DNA from: Isoetes taiwanensis
Taxonomy: Eukaryota > Streptophyta > Lycopodiopsida > Isoetales > Isoetaceae
Reading direction: 5' to 3'
DNA length: 64,000 nucleotides
Assembly (NCBI GenBank): GCA_021234155.1
Contig: JAJEKV010000003.1
Location: forward strand, 33,277,166 to 33,341,165
The notes under the pieces were generated by a model, which was not told where the DNA came from, ran no database searches, and saw only the letters and a program-made list of their open reading frames with translations. Made by a program: the position numbers and the translations under genes. Below are positions 22,200 to 33,960 of this stretch, one piece after another (within the stretch, counting starts at the first letter, position 1; each line of letters begins with the position of its first letter).

Positions 22200-23180
22200 G
22201 GAAGATCCTGCTTAATAGGTAACATTTCCATACCAAGACCCGCCATTATGTAGAAATTCCATAAAACACAAGTGGCATGAATTATTTTTTATCCTATGCC
22301 AACATGAATATTTGAGGACTTTAAAATTCTGGACTTTTCCTTGACAATGCCAAATCTATTCTTAACACAGACCCTGCCCCTGCATATCCTTTTATTGAAC
22401 CTTACAAATGGACCACAGAAGAAGAAAATACTTAAAAAAAAAAAGAATTTCTGCTCGGGCATGCAGAATCTTCAAGTAACATAGGAGGAATACTAACCTG
22501 CATGTTATGATTAGCAAGACGACCTTTACTGACCTTCTTACCATTCAAGATGACAATTAGATCCTACATGATCTGTTTTGCAGCCAGTTTCTTGTACAAG
22601 TTGCCCTTCTTGAACTAGTTTGCATCATGGATAGACCCTGTTCTTGACATACAAACATTGATGAAGAGCCTATCATGTGTGACCACTCCTTGCATAAGAC
22701 AAGAATGTCTTTTGTGCCTACTGTAATAATCACCTCCATGGTCTTTTTTCCAAGGTTTCCTGTACAAAAATATGTGAGAACCATCTACAACCCCAAAAAT
22801 ATTCTATCTGTGACTTCCTTAAAATCTGCAATAATTTCCAGCAGCCTTTGGCCCGTTGGCATTGCAATAAATCTGGAGTTTAACATGGTCTTATATGCTA
22901 AAAATAGAGTGATTTTTTAGTATACTTTGGACCGTGGACTTTCCTACATAAAACCTCTTTTGACCCGACCTATAGAGATAAGGAACAACAAGACCTACCA
23001 ATTTCTCAAAGCTTGCTCTTTTCATTCTATAGAATTCGTGCCACATATTGTCCTCGTGAGAAGGTAATCAATTCCATGGATGATTATCTATGTTATCCCA
23101 TTGCGTTCCATGGATGATTATCTATGTTATCCCATTGCGTGGTCTGTCTTGGATAAACCAAGAACCATCTTGGTGGCCTC
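22200..23180 (-). pseudogene. PIF/Harbinger transposase fragment
   Basis: On the minus strand, about 22790 to 22500 encodes KKDHGGDYYSRHKRHSCL, then GVVTHDRLFINVCM and SRTGSIHDAN. This is the DDE region of PIF/Harbinger transposases, with the second Asp in the SIHDA motif. Further on, about 22390-22320 encodes RICRGRVCVKNRFGIVKE, matching the R-x-x-V-E/K-x-x-F-G motif near the last catalytic residue. Upstream sequence to about 23180 shows weaker matches in shifting frames. Several stops and frameshifts are present. Harbinger transposases cut and move elements that make 3-bp duplications, often TTA. Confidence 0.75.
23072..23139. repeat. 34-bp perfect tandem duplication
   Basis: The unit beginning ttccatggatgattatctat at 23072 is repeated at 23106 without visible change. 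Confidence 0.95.
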
Positions 23181-23584
23181 CTGAGTTGTGAAGCAGCTGA
23201 CAATAGCATTATTGGGGCTGTACACAAAAAATCATGTTATCTTCAGGCAGTCGGGCATCGTCTTCATAAATATTTATGGGATCAAGCAGTCCATTTGCTT
23301 CAATAAGATCAAAACAGAATTTCTGTAAAGCGAATCCAAGAAGGAGAGTCCTAATTAGGATAGGGATCATGCCCAACAAGACCAGATCCAGGGGGAAAAC
23401 CTTATTTACCAAGATTAAAAATTTCAAATCTGCTGGTATTCAGGAAGATTTTGGTACATTAGGCAAACTGAATTCGGGAAATACCTCTGGGCCGGATCTG
23501 TTGCTATTTCCTACCCGGATCTGTAAGAAATATCCCATATCCTAAATTTTCAACATTGCCTAAAGAACAAAGTATCCCATATTA

Positions 23585-24109
23585 GGGTCATTACACACTG
23601 GCCGTTATGTTAGGTTAAATTGCTAACATAACGGGATGCCCTTTATGTTAAGGTAACATAACATAAAGGTTTCACTTCACATTCGCCGTTAGATTAAAAT
23701 TTAACATAACAAAAATTGTTAAATCTTGCTTCATACTGATGGTCACGCCGTTAGGTTAAAAATTAACATAATGAAAACCGTTAAATATTACTTCACACTG
23801 ATTGTCACACCGTTATGTTAAGACTTAACATAATGGAAACAGTTAAATATTGCTCCACACTGACTGTCACGTCGTTAAGTTAAAAATTGAATTGCAAATG
23901 GAGCTTAAGGGATGGGGTCCCCCTACCCTTAAATTTGAAGGGAAAAATTATGGCTCGTTACGTCCTCCGTTAGCACCGTTAGCTTAATTGTGTCGTTATT
24001 TTTTAACCCCATAATCTTAACGGAATTTTTTAACGGAAGCCAATGTGAAGCACAGTTAAGTTAATTTTTTTAACCTAACGGCACTTTAATGGCCAGTGTG
24101 AAGCGGCCC
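23585..24109. mobile_element. PIF/Harbinger-type MITE with internal repeats
   Basis: The ends are imperfect inverted repeats: GGGTCATTACACACTGGCC at the left and the complement of GGGCCGCTTCACACTGGCC at the right. They are flanked by TTA on both sides (23582-23584, 24110-24112), the usual Harbinger target duplication. The element is about 525 bp and non-coding. Inside, units of about 62 bases with CCGTTA.GTTAA and TTAACATAA arms recur near 23683, 23748, 23810 and 23871. Confidence 0.75.
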
Positions 24110-24533
24110 TTAGAGCACTTACTGGGAACGAAATAGAGGGAAGAAATCCGGTGACCAGGAGGTTCTCGAGGTCAAACGCCTCGAGAGAAACTGCTCTTAG
24201 CCCCTCTCGACGAATATGGTATAAAAATTGTCTCTCGCCATATACCGTGAGAGAAACAAAAATTCCGATCATGTGGCGAACCCCTCTCTGTGTCTCTGTC
24301 TGTACGTGCGCGCCCGCATTCGTGCGTGCCGTGCTAGAAGATTCCAGCTAACGGTTTCTTGAAATTCCATGTTAGAAGATTCTGGTCGACCCTTTCTAGA
24401 ATCTAGATATTTCGTGCTAGAAAATTCTAGAGTACTAGAAATATATTTTGGGACATCCGATAATATTCTCAATCATCAATGTCTTTAGTTGGAGATTGTC
24501 ATTTGGATGAAACTAGTAGAGCATTGCAGGTTC

Positions 24534-24720
24534 ATCAAGATGACTATTGATGGATGAATGGCCGAGATGAATCCATATATATACTTAACATGTTTTCGGA
24601 GACACATGAAGGATAGTTGAAGAATCAAGATGACTATTGATGGATGAATTGTGATGAATCTACATATATAATTAACATTTTCCTCCACATACCTGAAGGA
24701 TAGTTGAAGAAAGATAGATA
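24534..24720. repeat. Tandem duplication of about 93 bp
   Basis: The segment tcaagatgactattgatgga starts near 24534 and again near 24627. Both copies end in gaaggatagttgaag. Confidence 0.8.
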
Positions 24721-24753
24721 GATACCTAGATAGATGAAGAAATAGTATAGTAA

Positions 24754-25290
24754 TTAACTAGCTTGGCCTAGCGGTTTAGGAGTGGGCGACATTGAATTCC
24801 TATGAGAAATTTACTGACAATTGATTATTGAACGTTGAGATGCATTTTATATAAGTCATGCAATCTAAGCATGAATATAACCTAATATGTACCCTAACAT
24901 GCAAAGGCATGGTGGAGGGGGAGCCTTATAGATGGTCTATAGTATAGTTGCCAACTTGTTACTAGGTTCCATGATTTCTTGATTAGAAACACGTTTGTTT
25001 TATGATGATGTTTGATTCGTCCATGGACCTTATGGTCTGTTTAGTTGTGATTTCAGTAAATAAATAAATAAATAAATAAATTAACCTTAAAAAAACATTA
25101 TTCTTTGATAGCCAAGGCAATGATGTAATTGATAACTTGCTCTAGCGATTAAGGGGGGTCACCAAAATATTTGGTGACGTTCAAATCCTATGTATTATGT
25201 GATCGCACTCTTTTGATTGATTAACTAATCAGTGGTTGAGATGCATTTTACATCATGCAATCTAGCCTTGGGTCTTCCCTAACAAAGACG
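24754..25290. repeat. Two SINE-like copies with tRNA-like heads
   Basis: Copies at about 24757-24880 and 25135-25265 share a head (cctagcggtttaggagtggg versus tctagcgattaaggggggtc) like a tRNA A box, and the end gagatgcattttatataagtcatgcaatct or close variant. The second has gttcaaatcc (25170-25179), a B-box-like motif. Between them is a (taaa) microsatellite at about 25057-25082. No folded tRNA could be drawn. The call is tentative. Confidence 0.4.
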
Positions 25291-25404
25291 CACCGAGACA
25301 AGGTGGAAGGGCTACTGTGTAATTGCCTGCCTGTTTGTTATGGGGATATGTTCCATAATTGTTTGATCGTTACGCATTACCTTTAAAACACCTTACTATT
25401 TGAT

Positions 25405-25579
25405 AGCCAAGGCAGTGATGCATTCTACATCTTTAACCATTACTAGAAGATTCACACATGGGTGCCAACATGGCGTCCATGGATGGGTTAATTAGCCAAG
25501 ACAGTATGCATTTATATATCTTCCACCATTACTAGAAGATTCACATATGGCTGCTAACATGGCATCTATGGATGGGTTA
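25405..25579. repeat. 89-bp tandem duplication overlapping the gene's stop codon
   Basis: A unit from agccaaggcagt (25405) to catggatgggtta (25490) recurs at 25494-25579. The last three bases of the second copy are the complement of the TAA stop of the membrane-protein gene. Confidence 0.85.
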
Positions 25580-28500
25580 CGGACATATTTGTTCTAGAGT
25601 GTGAGAAATGCATTTTCTATACAAGGCCTCTTTACCTCTGGATAGCACCATACAACAACAAAAGCAAAGTAGGTGTATGCATGCGAGACCAAAATACCTG
25701 CATCAGATAACCGTAAGGCCAGATCATTAAGGTTCAATCCTACAAGTGATTTACCAACAATATAAGAAATTAGAAAACACGACAGAAAAAAACTTACCAC
25801 AAGGGAGCCCAAGGAGTAGATACTTCTAAGAATGGATATGGCCACCTGCACATTTTTTATGAGTCAGTTGTTACCACAGAAACATTAAACTTCTACTATC
25901 AGAGGAAAAAACAAAACTGCTCCTATCAGATGTAATTTATCTTATAATCTGTTCTCATACTCTTAATGAATTAATCCCGGCATTTTTAGCATCATAATTC
26001 TCTTATTATATTCCGCTTCATTCTCCTATAGAAATTTAATAGATATTCATTAGCATCAAGCTTGGCTCCTCAAGTTGTATCAGTTAAACTCAATGCTTTT
26101 CAAGAACGCTTCAAATGCTTCTCCTCACTTTCAAAGTTGTCCAGAACCTACTAGCTGATCAGGTACTTGTTAGGAAATAATGGAAAAAAGAGGTGATGTG
26201 GGATTGATAATAAGGTACATGTCAGATATTAGACTGACATGAAAGCAACCACAATGAGGGTAAAAAACTTTGAAAAATTATGTAGAAAACTGAATATTAA
26301 GCTCTCAGAATGAGGTCATTATTAATAGAAGATTAGACCAGTCATGAAACTTATGTAAGTGCTTTTGCTGTTTACTTGGGGCTTAATTCCCCAATTAATG
26401 GTATATTTATCTGTAATCTATATTGGTTAAGCTATATTAATCTTTCCTGCCAAGTATATTCTTATCATCTGACAATTAGGCCAAAAAGTGCTTACCATTT
26501 GACACCCATAGCATGCAAGAACCACTGGAAGCAAACATAGGCAGCACTCCACAACGTGAAGTAAGCCCCTCGAAACCATGGAAAAGGCTATAATTAACAG
26601 TGTCAACATGTAAATAAGCCAATATTGCTAATAGATGAGATTGAACTACCTACTTATATACGGACAATTTGCAATTTGGGAGGCTAAGCAAAAGAAGGTC
26701 TAGAATCTTGCATGCTCGTAAACTCACATGCATAGAACATTAAACAATTAAGAACTCACCATGTTGTTTAATGCGAATTCTCCAAGCAAAAATATGGCAT
26801 TCACAGCATGCATATTCACATCCACCTGTACATGGTCAATCCAGAAAAGTATTGATGAAATATTGGCTATTAGCATTAAGAAAGCTGGAGTATGTTAATC
26901 CTTACAAAACTTAGATGGAATGCCGATGTCCGAGATGGAGTAAGGATAGTCCAGAATACTAAATCTGTAAGTAAAACAGCAGGTGCACAAATCTGCAAGT
27001 GGACATTCATATTGATATTAGTTAAGAAATAATATAGAAGTGAAAGTAGTCACACATTACTGGTCCTGCAGCTAAGCCATTTGGCTGCCAAGGCAGGAAT
27101 TGAAAGATGGATAAGAACTTGACTCATAGTGCCATTGACAAGATTATATCCCATGCCATATTATTATGCAGCATACCAGCTGACTTTTAGGAAATGTACA
27201 GACGTCAAACTGTGGCAGCTAGACATCTAGAATGCACATCTCAAGGGAGCCATCACTAACACTTTACAAAATAAAAAATGTAAATCACCACCTTAAATTT
27301 CATATCTCAAAGAATATATTATTCATCCAATTGTATGTTATTTCAATGCCAATGCCAGTGAGGGCTTTATCTTGTCAGCAATACAACAGGTGATTATTCA
27401 TCGCTATTAACCTTGTTGAACAATATTGTCTGACTGAAAAAAGGAAAACCCAGATTGGGAGCAGTAAAAGTTTGAAAGCACGTTGCTTCCCAAAATGTAG
27501 CTCTATTCTATTTGAAATCAGACAATTTTCCTATCCTGAAGCAATTCCTTGAGGTGCAGGCTCAGATCTGACCCTCGTCCCTATAACTTGCTATCCCTCT
27601 CCCATCTGGCTGTAGTGAATTAGTACTTCTTCCTTGCCCCAAGTCAAGGCTCATAAAACTACAATAGTACTTCCTTGCCCTAAGTCAAGGCTCATAAAAC
27701 TACAGTAAGAAGAGATAGCATGCAGCTGATTGTCTAAATTCCTTTTAAAGTCATCCTCTGTGATGCATTAAACATGACTGACTTGGTTCCTCCCCACAGA
27801 ACAAACTGTGTCATGCACAGCTAGATCCAACAAGTGCTTTAAAATATTCTTCTAATGCATAAACAACAAAGAGAACTATTTCCAAAGTACACATACCTGG
27901 AAAGCAACTTGCATGCTATATCCCAATAAACCAGCCATTTTTAGCTCAGGCGCTCCATTAGTAGGGTGTCCAATGTCCACAGTAGTATGTTCTCCTAGAC
28001 ATTTTTCCTCCAACTTACCTTCATCAATAACAAGTGCTTGGGCTTCTGGGATTTCCAGCCTTCTGCTTTTCCATGTAATATACTCCTTCATACTATAGCT
28101 CATAGCCAACTTCAGCAAGTGCCAAAATGTTTGTCAGTATGACTTTCATTTATTAATTACCAAGGGCATTCCACCTAGAAGATAATACTGAAATAGAACA
28201 GCAATACACACCCCAAAGTATATAATAAGCAGAGTGAAAGTCCACCTGTAAAACCCATTTTCCATGAAAAAAGATCACCAAACTTTGTTTTAAAGACAGA
28301 AAAGGCTAGTAGAAGTTAACACACTATATAGCAATTAAGTATGGTTAATGCTATACACATGATTGCATTATGTAAGACAAGAATGTATTTAAAAGCTGTA
28401 CAAAACTTTCGACTGTATTTAGCTTCTAAAGGATTACTTCTAATTGCAATACAATTAAATCCAATTTACAAAGCATCCATTTTCCCCCAATTGTCAAAGC

Positions 28501-28889
28501 AACATTATGAAGAACTAAACGGTGGAAGTCTATATTGTTGCATAGCAAAATTGAATAAAGGCAAGGAACACTGAAAGTAACAGCAGAAGCAAGGGAGAGA
28601 CTTACTCTGTGTAAAAGAAGTATACAAAGGGGCCTGCAACAACCACGTTGTATATCTGAAGAGGCAACAGGTAGAAAAACGAGATACCTCTAAATGCAAG
28701 GAGCCAAAACGGATGAACCTTCTCAAAACGGACTAACCATAGGTGGTCATGAATAACGTGGGCAATTTCATGGCAATCATTCCGCCTGCTAAATCCACAA
28801 GATTCATACTTCCGAATTATCCATATTGAAACCACAACAAATGCAAAAACTTCCAAAACACAAAGTAGGAATGGCCATTCGAGCTCCAT
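25577..28889 (-). CDS. Plant multi-pass membrane protein (At1g10660/At5g62960-like), 8 exons, 331 aa
   Basis: Exons in coding order: 28889-28606, 28245-28161, 28109-27897, 26992-26906, 26825-26760, 26587-26496, 25845-25798, 25697-25577. They sum to 996 nt, 331 codons plus stop. Every intron is GT-AG and all phases agree, so the model is well supported. The start is MELEWPFLL, shared with the paralogue at 39558. About seven hydrophobic segments lie near residues 7-24, 67-90, 96-118, 184-215, 227-245, 250-274 and 291-314. Signatures of this plant family are visible: HPFWLLAFR, FFYTEWTFTL, ICAPAVLLTDLVFW (195-208), VDVNMHAVNAIFLLGEF, PFPWFRGAYF (246-255) and WWPYPFLEVSTPWAPLWYF (276-294). The family is related to rolling-stone-like proteins; its biochemical role is not established. 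Intron 2 is only 51 nt. A Helitron end lies 260 bases upstream of the start. Confidence 0.9.
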
Positions 28890-29148
28890 GGCCCAACTTT
28901 GACCGGAGCTCATGGACTCTATGGCACGACCTCCGTAAGTAGTGTATAGTTCTCTCGCATACTGCTTTGTCTGTATTTGTAAAAGTGGAATTAAGCACAA
29001 TGGTTATGTACCAAGTGAAATAGCCTGCACAACCAATCAAAAGACCAATAGCCATGCTTGAATTAAATTGCATGGCCCCACAATGAATGTGCCAACGTTT
29101 GATATTACACGATAGTCTACCAAAATAGGTTTTCGTATTATTATATTA

Positions 29149-29176
29149 CTAGAAAAAGTGCCCAGCGTTATTGGGC
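29149..29176 (-). mobile_element. Helitron 3' terminus (minus strand)
   Basis: Read on the minus strand: hairpin gcccaataacgctgggc, then cacttttt, then CTAG (complement of 29149-29152) followed by T. The element therefore extends toward higher coordinates. Its 5' end was not found. Confidence 0.65.
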
Positions 29177-30090
29177 TTCTCGTCATGATTAAAGTCAAAA
29201 GTTAATAAAGATGTGATTGAGAACATCTTGGTGCCATTTATAATACATATGATCATTCATTTCGTACTTGCAGACATAAACTATACGCAGTCCATTGGTT
29301 ACATGTGAAAGTGTCCTAGCTCAACATCCATATTAATAACCTATGAGCAGACCATCGGTTACATGCAAAAGTGTCTTAGTACTTATTTTAACATATCTGG
29401 CATGCCCCTGATAGTTGTCAACTGACCAGCATGAGAAACTTAAATTTTACGTTTTGGTAGTCTAAGGTGGTTTGAGATGGGCATAATCTCGAATTCCCTA
29501 AACAATGTCAGAACAAAATACGTATTAGCAAATGACCCCAGTAAAGATTGTTTTCAACCCCAATGACATGGCATAGTTGTGTATAGCAATTGTAGTTGAT
29601 GTATGTCTTTCTCAACAAAATGAATATGTTACTCTGTCAAGGTTATTATATGCTAGCAACGTTGCCCAATAAACATATAATAGTCGCCACAAAATGATTC
29701 TACGACTATGAAAAATTTGAGTCAATTTGCTACACTCTTCCTACCTCTAGGCCATGCATCTACAAACACAAAATTCAAATTATACATTTACAAAATGTCC
29801 AACGTCAAATTGCTGGTGGCTCGTTGAACAAAATAGGATACAAATTGTGCCAGACAATAGGTGACAAAAAAATATCGCATGGAAAAAAAATACTATTAAT
29901 CAGAATAGAGCAAAAATATCGCATGAAATACCTTACTTAATGCACAAATGTATATTTAGATAAGGTTTGGACATGCCATAAGTTCTAGCATTTATTTGGA
30001 TATTTGAAAGGAAATAAAGTCAACTATTTATTTAAGATATATGGATATTTGAAAGGCCATAAAGTCAAATCATTCATTTACGTTTCTGTA
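29177..30090. other. Non-coding stretch, probably inside the minus-strand Helitron
   Basis: AT-rich. No gene or strong repeat is recognised. Confidence 0.5.
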
Positions 30091-30312
30091 TGGGGGGATG
30101 GAAACAGGGGAGACGATTCCAGGGGGTCCCGCGACCGGCGGCAGCCGGGAGCGGGTCCTGGAATCGTCGACCCTGTTTCATCCCCCCACAACATGGCAAC
30201 TGGGGAGGAGAGAAATTTTGATCCGTTTTACCTGTTCTTCACCTGTTGAGCGGAATCCAGCCTGCCTATTTCCATTCCGGAAGCGGAATGGGCTCCCCAG
30301 TTGCCATGTTGT
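30091..30312. repeat. GC-rich foldback: two consecutive long inverted repeats
   Basis: The first hairpin (30091-30188) has arms of about 32 bases, tggggggatggaaacagg... and its near-exact complement ending at 30188, enclosing a GC-rich centre that itself folds (gaccggcggcagccgg). The second has perfect 19-base arms, acaacatggcaactgggga (30188-30206), with its complement at 30294-30312. It stands out sharply from the AT-rich surroundings. Open frames across it are not recognised. Confidence 0.85.
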
Positions 30313-30639
30313 ACAATGTGACCTCACACAAAGTAGTTATATGCTCTTGTAATATATGCAAAAGTTACATCATTTGCCTTTATACCCTCAAGCTTCATAT
30401 ACGTATAAAGCTTCCCAGGTATATTCAAAATCTGCGATTCAAAATCTTTTGGCTTCTGAGGATTCTATACCAAAACCTTTGTGCCGCTACAAGTCCAGAT
30501 CATTTTTTCATTTCAAAAACCTATAGAGGAAATTTACCAATAAATCAATGTGTTCAATCAGGATGCTTCTATTCTATTCTATTCCTTGGCTTTTTTAAAT
30601 GCATTCTTGTAAAGCAAGAAGTTATCTGTTATTGGGCAG

Positions 30640-30870
30640 CAAACTCATAAAAAGTGCAAAGCCAGGTTTAAGTGTCCTCCGATTCATCAAACTGTCCTGC
30701 CCTTCTAAAAAGGTCAATAATGCAGCCAAATGCGCAGAGGTGGCAGTAACATTATAGTCTTTAGAAAAGTAAAATGCGTTTGGCAACATGCCACATTGTT
30801 GCATTTTTCCAAAAGTTAGAGTTGCCTCTACCATGTTTCCATGGTGTGAAAGATAACATGGAAACGATTG
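30640..30870 (-). pseudogene. Pentatricopeptide-repeat (PPR) fragment
   Basis: The minus strand reads HGNMVEATLTFGKMQQCGML then PNAFYF, the core of one PPR motif. After a frameshift it continues TSAHLAALLTFLEGQDS and RRTLKPGF, like the next repeat of a land-plant PPR protein (usual form: ACASLAALEEGKRVH...GF). PPR proteins bind organellar RNA. Only about 75 codons remain with no start, so this is a dead fragment, perhaps carried by a Helitron. Confidence 0.5.
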
Positions 30871-31657
30871 TGCAGACAACTAAGTCATTTGATCACAAAT
30901 CATTTGTGATCCATGGGCAGAAGTCTATAGATTACTAATAGATTTCATAGATACAACTGAGAAAGATGCACTACATACAAAAAACTTTACCAAATCTGGT
31001 TGTGCAAAAAGTGCCCTCCTTTTGATTGGAAAAAATCATATAGTGAGTCCACGCTTCTGTGGGTCAATGCACAAATCTTCCTTGTATCTCCTTTTACAAA
31101 ATTCATTACAATATTCTTTACTCATTGAATCAGTCCCTTGTAACTTTGTTTTTGTTTCTTAAGTGCTTTTCCAAGAGCGGCATAATCCCATCAGTAATCT
31201 AGTCCAGCAATCCCATCAATGCCGTAGAATGCATGATTCTGAAGAAAAAGAAATGCAAGATGAAAAAAAGATAGCTATTATGTGTGCATCTTGATGGATT
31301 CAAGCAAGATAGAAGGCATGTCTTCTGCTTTCAACTGCATCGCCATGCCAAACGACATCCCGCACATGTCCCTGCAATTGCTACTACTGGATTAAATATA
31401 TTATAGAGAGTGAAACTTGGTGAAAGCAACACGGATAAAGGATGAGATCCTAACACGATGTTTGAAGAGATAAGAAAGGCCGACTCACAATTTCTCAATC
31501 AAGCACTTTCATAATCGTGTTTTTCTTCCAAAAAAGATACTACAATCTGCGTTTGCTTTTCAGTTAAATAGTTTGATTGCTCTCTTGACGATTCTAGTGC
31601 TTCTGTATTTTCCATCATAATTTTTGTCCAATGTTCAACTTACAAAAGGGTTCCCTA

Positions 31658-32030
31658 CACTACAAGAGGATGGGGGGTATAGTGTCAACCCTTGTGACAA
31701 GCCATAGGTCCAGTGACATCTTTGTGTCAAGTGCTACTATCTTGACACAAAGTGCTTATGTTGTGTCAAAATTGTGCCTAATGCATAGCGTCAAATATTT
31801 CGTCAAAAAAATGATATCTTTTTTGTCAACTTTTTAGCGCAACTTAAGTAGATTATTGCAACAACTTTGTGGCAACATTTTCTTAAGGCTTATGAAAAAA
31901 TGTAATCCAAAATTTCATCTAATATTTCGACGGAATTTTGAGGAGGATTTGTCAACTTTATATTGCAATTTGAGGGGGTTGTTGCAACAAATTTAAACAA
32001 TGTTATAGCTAAGCCACTAAAACATTTGCC
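31658..32030 (+). mobile_element. CACTA (En/Spm) transposon left end
   Basis: It begins CACTACAAGAGGATGGGG, the typical CACTA terminus, and is followed by subterminal repeats on both strands (tttgtgtcaag, cttgacacaaag). A similar terminus in the other orientation lies at 51731. No matching right end and no transposase is seen, so it is probably truncated. Confidence 0.6.
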
Positions 32031-32349
32031 TAATACTTTTATACATCATTAGAGATATAGTATTGCACCAAGGGATATCCCTTCGAAGAATCCAAGAATG
32101 ATGTGGATATACAAACACTAGTCCGTTGAAGGGGAAGATAACGGTGAAGGGTACTTAGCAATATGAAGAAGAAAAGTGATCAGGAAGACAAAACAATGCT
32201 CAATATGAAATGATCTATACCATAGTAGTTGTATGGTAATAAGATTAAAAATATTGGTTAATCATATCAGACATCAATTTGTTCACTTAGATCATGCTCA
32301 ATGTCCTCCACCTCATCATCATCTAGATATAGACGAAGAGCCAAACCTC

Positions 32350-33150
32350 TAATTGCTTCAAAATGAAGGAAGAGGGAAAGAATGGAAAAAGGAGGAAAAG
32401 GGTGGGGGGAAAGTAGAATAGACAAAGGGTAGGGAGCAAGGAATAGGAAAAGAGGAAAAGAGGAAGGAGAAAAGGGCACGAGAAAAAAGGGAAGAGGGAA
32501 AGGATGAGGAAATAGAAAAAAGAAAGGGAAAAAGAGTATGGGAAAGGGAAAAGAAAAAAGAAACAAGAAAGGAGAAAGTGGAAAGGGGAAAAGGGGGAAG
32601 AGGATGGGGAAAGAAGGAAAAAGGGTACATAAAAAAGGTTGAGAAAAGGGAATGGAAAGAGGCATATGAAAAGGGAAAGGGAACGGGAAAGGGAAAATGT
32701 AAAGGAAGGGGAAAGAGAAAGGAAAGGGAAAAAAGCACAAAGTATAAAGCAAAAGGGGTGGGGGAAAGTATGAAAAGGGAATGGAAAGTTGAAAGGAAAA
32801 GGGAAGCGGAAAAAGGAGAAGGAAAAGCAAAAAGAGCATGAGGAAAAGGGGAGAGAGAAATGGGAAAAGGGCACGTGATCAAGAGGAAGAGGGTGGGGAA
32901 AGGAAGAAAAGGGCACATGAAAAGGTAAGCAAAAGGGAACGAAAAAAATGCATGAGAAACGGGAAAGAGAAAAGGAAGAGGAAGAGGAAGAGGAAGAGGA
33001 AGAGGAAGGGGAAAAGGAAAGGGAAAAAGAGTAGTGGAAAAATGGGAAGAGCGAGGAAAGATAAAAAGGAAGGGAAAAAGCTGATCAGAAAAAGAGAAAG
33101 AAAAAAAGGGGAAGGGGAAAGGGAAGGCAAAGGGAGGGAGAAGTGGAGTA
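32350..33150. repeat. 800-bp purine-strand tract
   Basis: The plus strand is built from variants of gggaaaagg and ggaaga (for example gaggaa units at 32978-33006), with very few pyrimidines. Frames of 190-290 codons on both strands here (Phe/Pro/Leu-rich or Lys/Glu-rich) arise from composition. The tract lies directly before the Helitron helicase homology and appears to interrupt it. Confidence 0.9.
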
Positions 33151-33180
33151 GTACCTTGACACGAGATACGTCTCTGCAAG

Positions 33181-33960
33181 TGACACCATGTGGAGGCTAT
33201 CTGGGTTCAAGATGCATGGCAACTTCCACACAGTACACAGGCTACCTATTCACCTGCCAAACAACCAAGCTATCTATTATCAGGAAGGCCATGAAGGACA
33301 AGCCATTGAGTGGGAGATGCAAACGAATAATGATGACTGTATGGTTTGAGCTCAACAAGGACGATCTAGCCGCACATGAATACACTTATCCAGAAATCCC
33401 CCAACACTACATATTCATGCGCCAGATGTCCTGGAAAAAGCGAAAGGTCAAGTTCAAGCTCATCACACGGATGTACAATGTGAGCCCTAAGGACGGTAAC
33501 CGCTATTACCTCAGTCTCCTATTGCTATATATCAAGGGCGCCACCAGCCTCGAAGACGTGCACTATCAATGGAAACCTATGTTCAACTTTCAAGGAGGCT
33601 GCCAAAGAGCTCAGCTTACTGGAAGACGATGCCGAGTGGGAGAAGATGCTCGAAGATGCGAGCATCTTCCAAATGTCAGTGCAGCTGCGCCAGGCATCTG
33701 CATTCATTTGTCTATACAATGATCTATAAGATCCAATGTGGTATGGGTGCTCTTCAAGGATAGCTTGACAGAAGATTACCAATGGAAGATGCCACCAGAA
33801 CAGGCTTATAACCACGCACTAAAGGACATCGACGACATCTTCTAGATGAGCGGTTGCACATGCCAACAACTTGGACTACCAGAACCTCGGCTGAGCAACT
33901 TCCCAAATGAACCCACCTTTAATGCAGAAAAGGAGTTGAAAGGGTTAAAGCATGGTATAG
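33181..33960 (+). pseudogene. Helitron helicase, N-terminal portion
   Basis: In shifting frames the segment encodes the conserved region just upstream of the PIF1-type ATPase in Helitron RepHel proteins: FKMHGNFHTVHRLPIHLPN, YYQEGHEGQAIE, VWFELNKDDLAAHEYTYPEI, ITRMYNVSPKDGNRYYL, LLLLYIKGATSLED, LEDDAEWEKMLEDASIFQM, and DYQWKMPPEQAYNHALKDID. Frameshifts occur near 33220, 33570 and 33720. Neither Rep motifs nor the Walker A (GxxGxGKT) region is present: sequence before it is the purine tract and sequence after it is unrelated until the helicase C terminus at 36150. The minus-strand piece at 56380-57004 is a second copy of the same region. Confidence 0.85.

Noticed and set aside
25135..25200. 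tRNA gene
   Set aside because: A- and B-box-like motifs are present, but no cloverleaf with acceptor and anticodon stems can be drawn; treated as SINE-like.
26413..26430. Helitron 5' end (tctatattgg)
   Set aside because: Lies in an intron of the intact gene, with no matching 3' end; the motif is too short to support.
29640..29675. Further minus-strand Helitron end (gctagcaacgttgccc)
   Set aside because: CTAG is present, but the stem is too short and the spacing unlike the five accepted ends.
32267..33722. Open frames of 190-294 codons on both strands
   Set aside because: They lie in the purine tract. Phe/Pro/Leu-rich and Lys/Glu-rich translations in several frames at once are composition artefacts. 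Only the part after 33181 has real (Helitron) homology.
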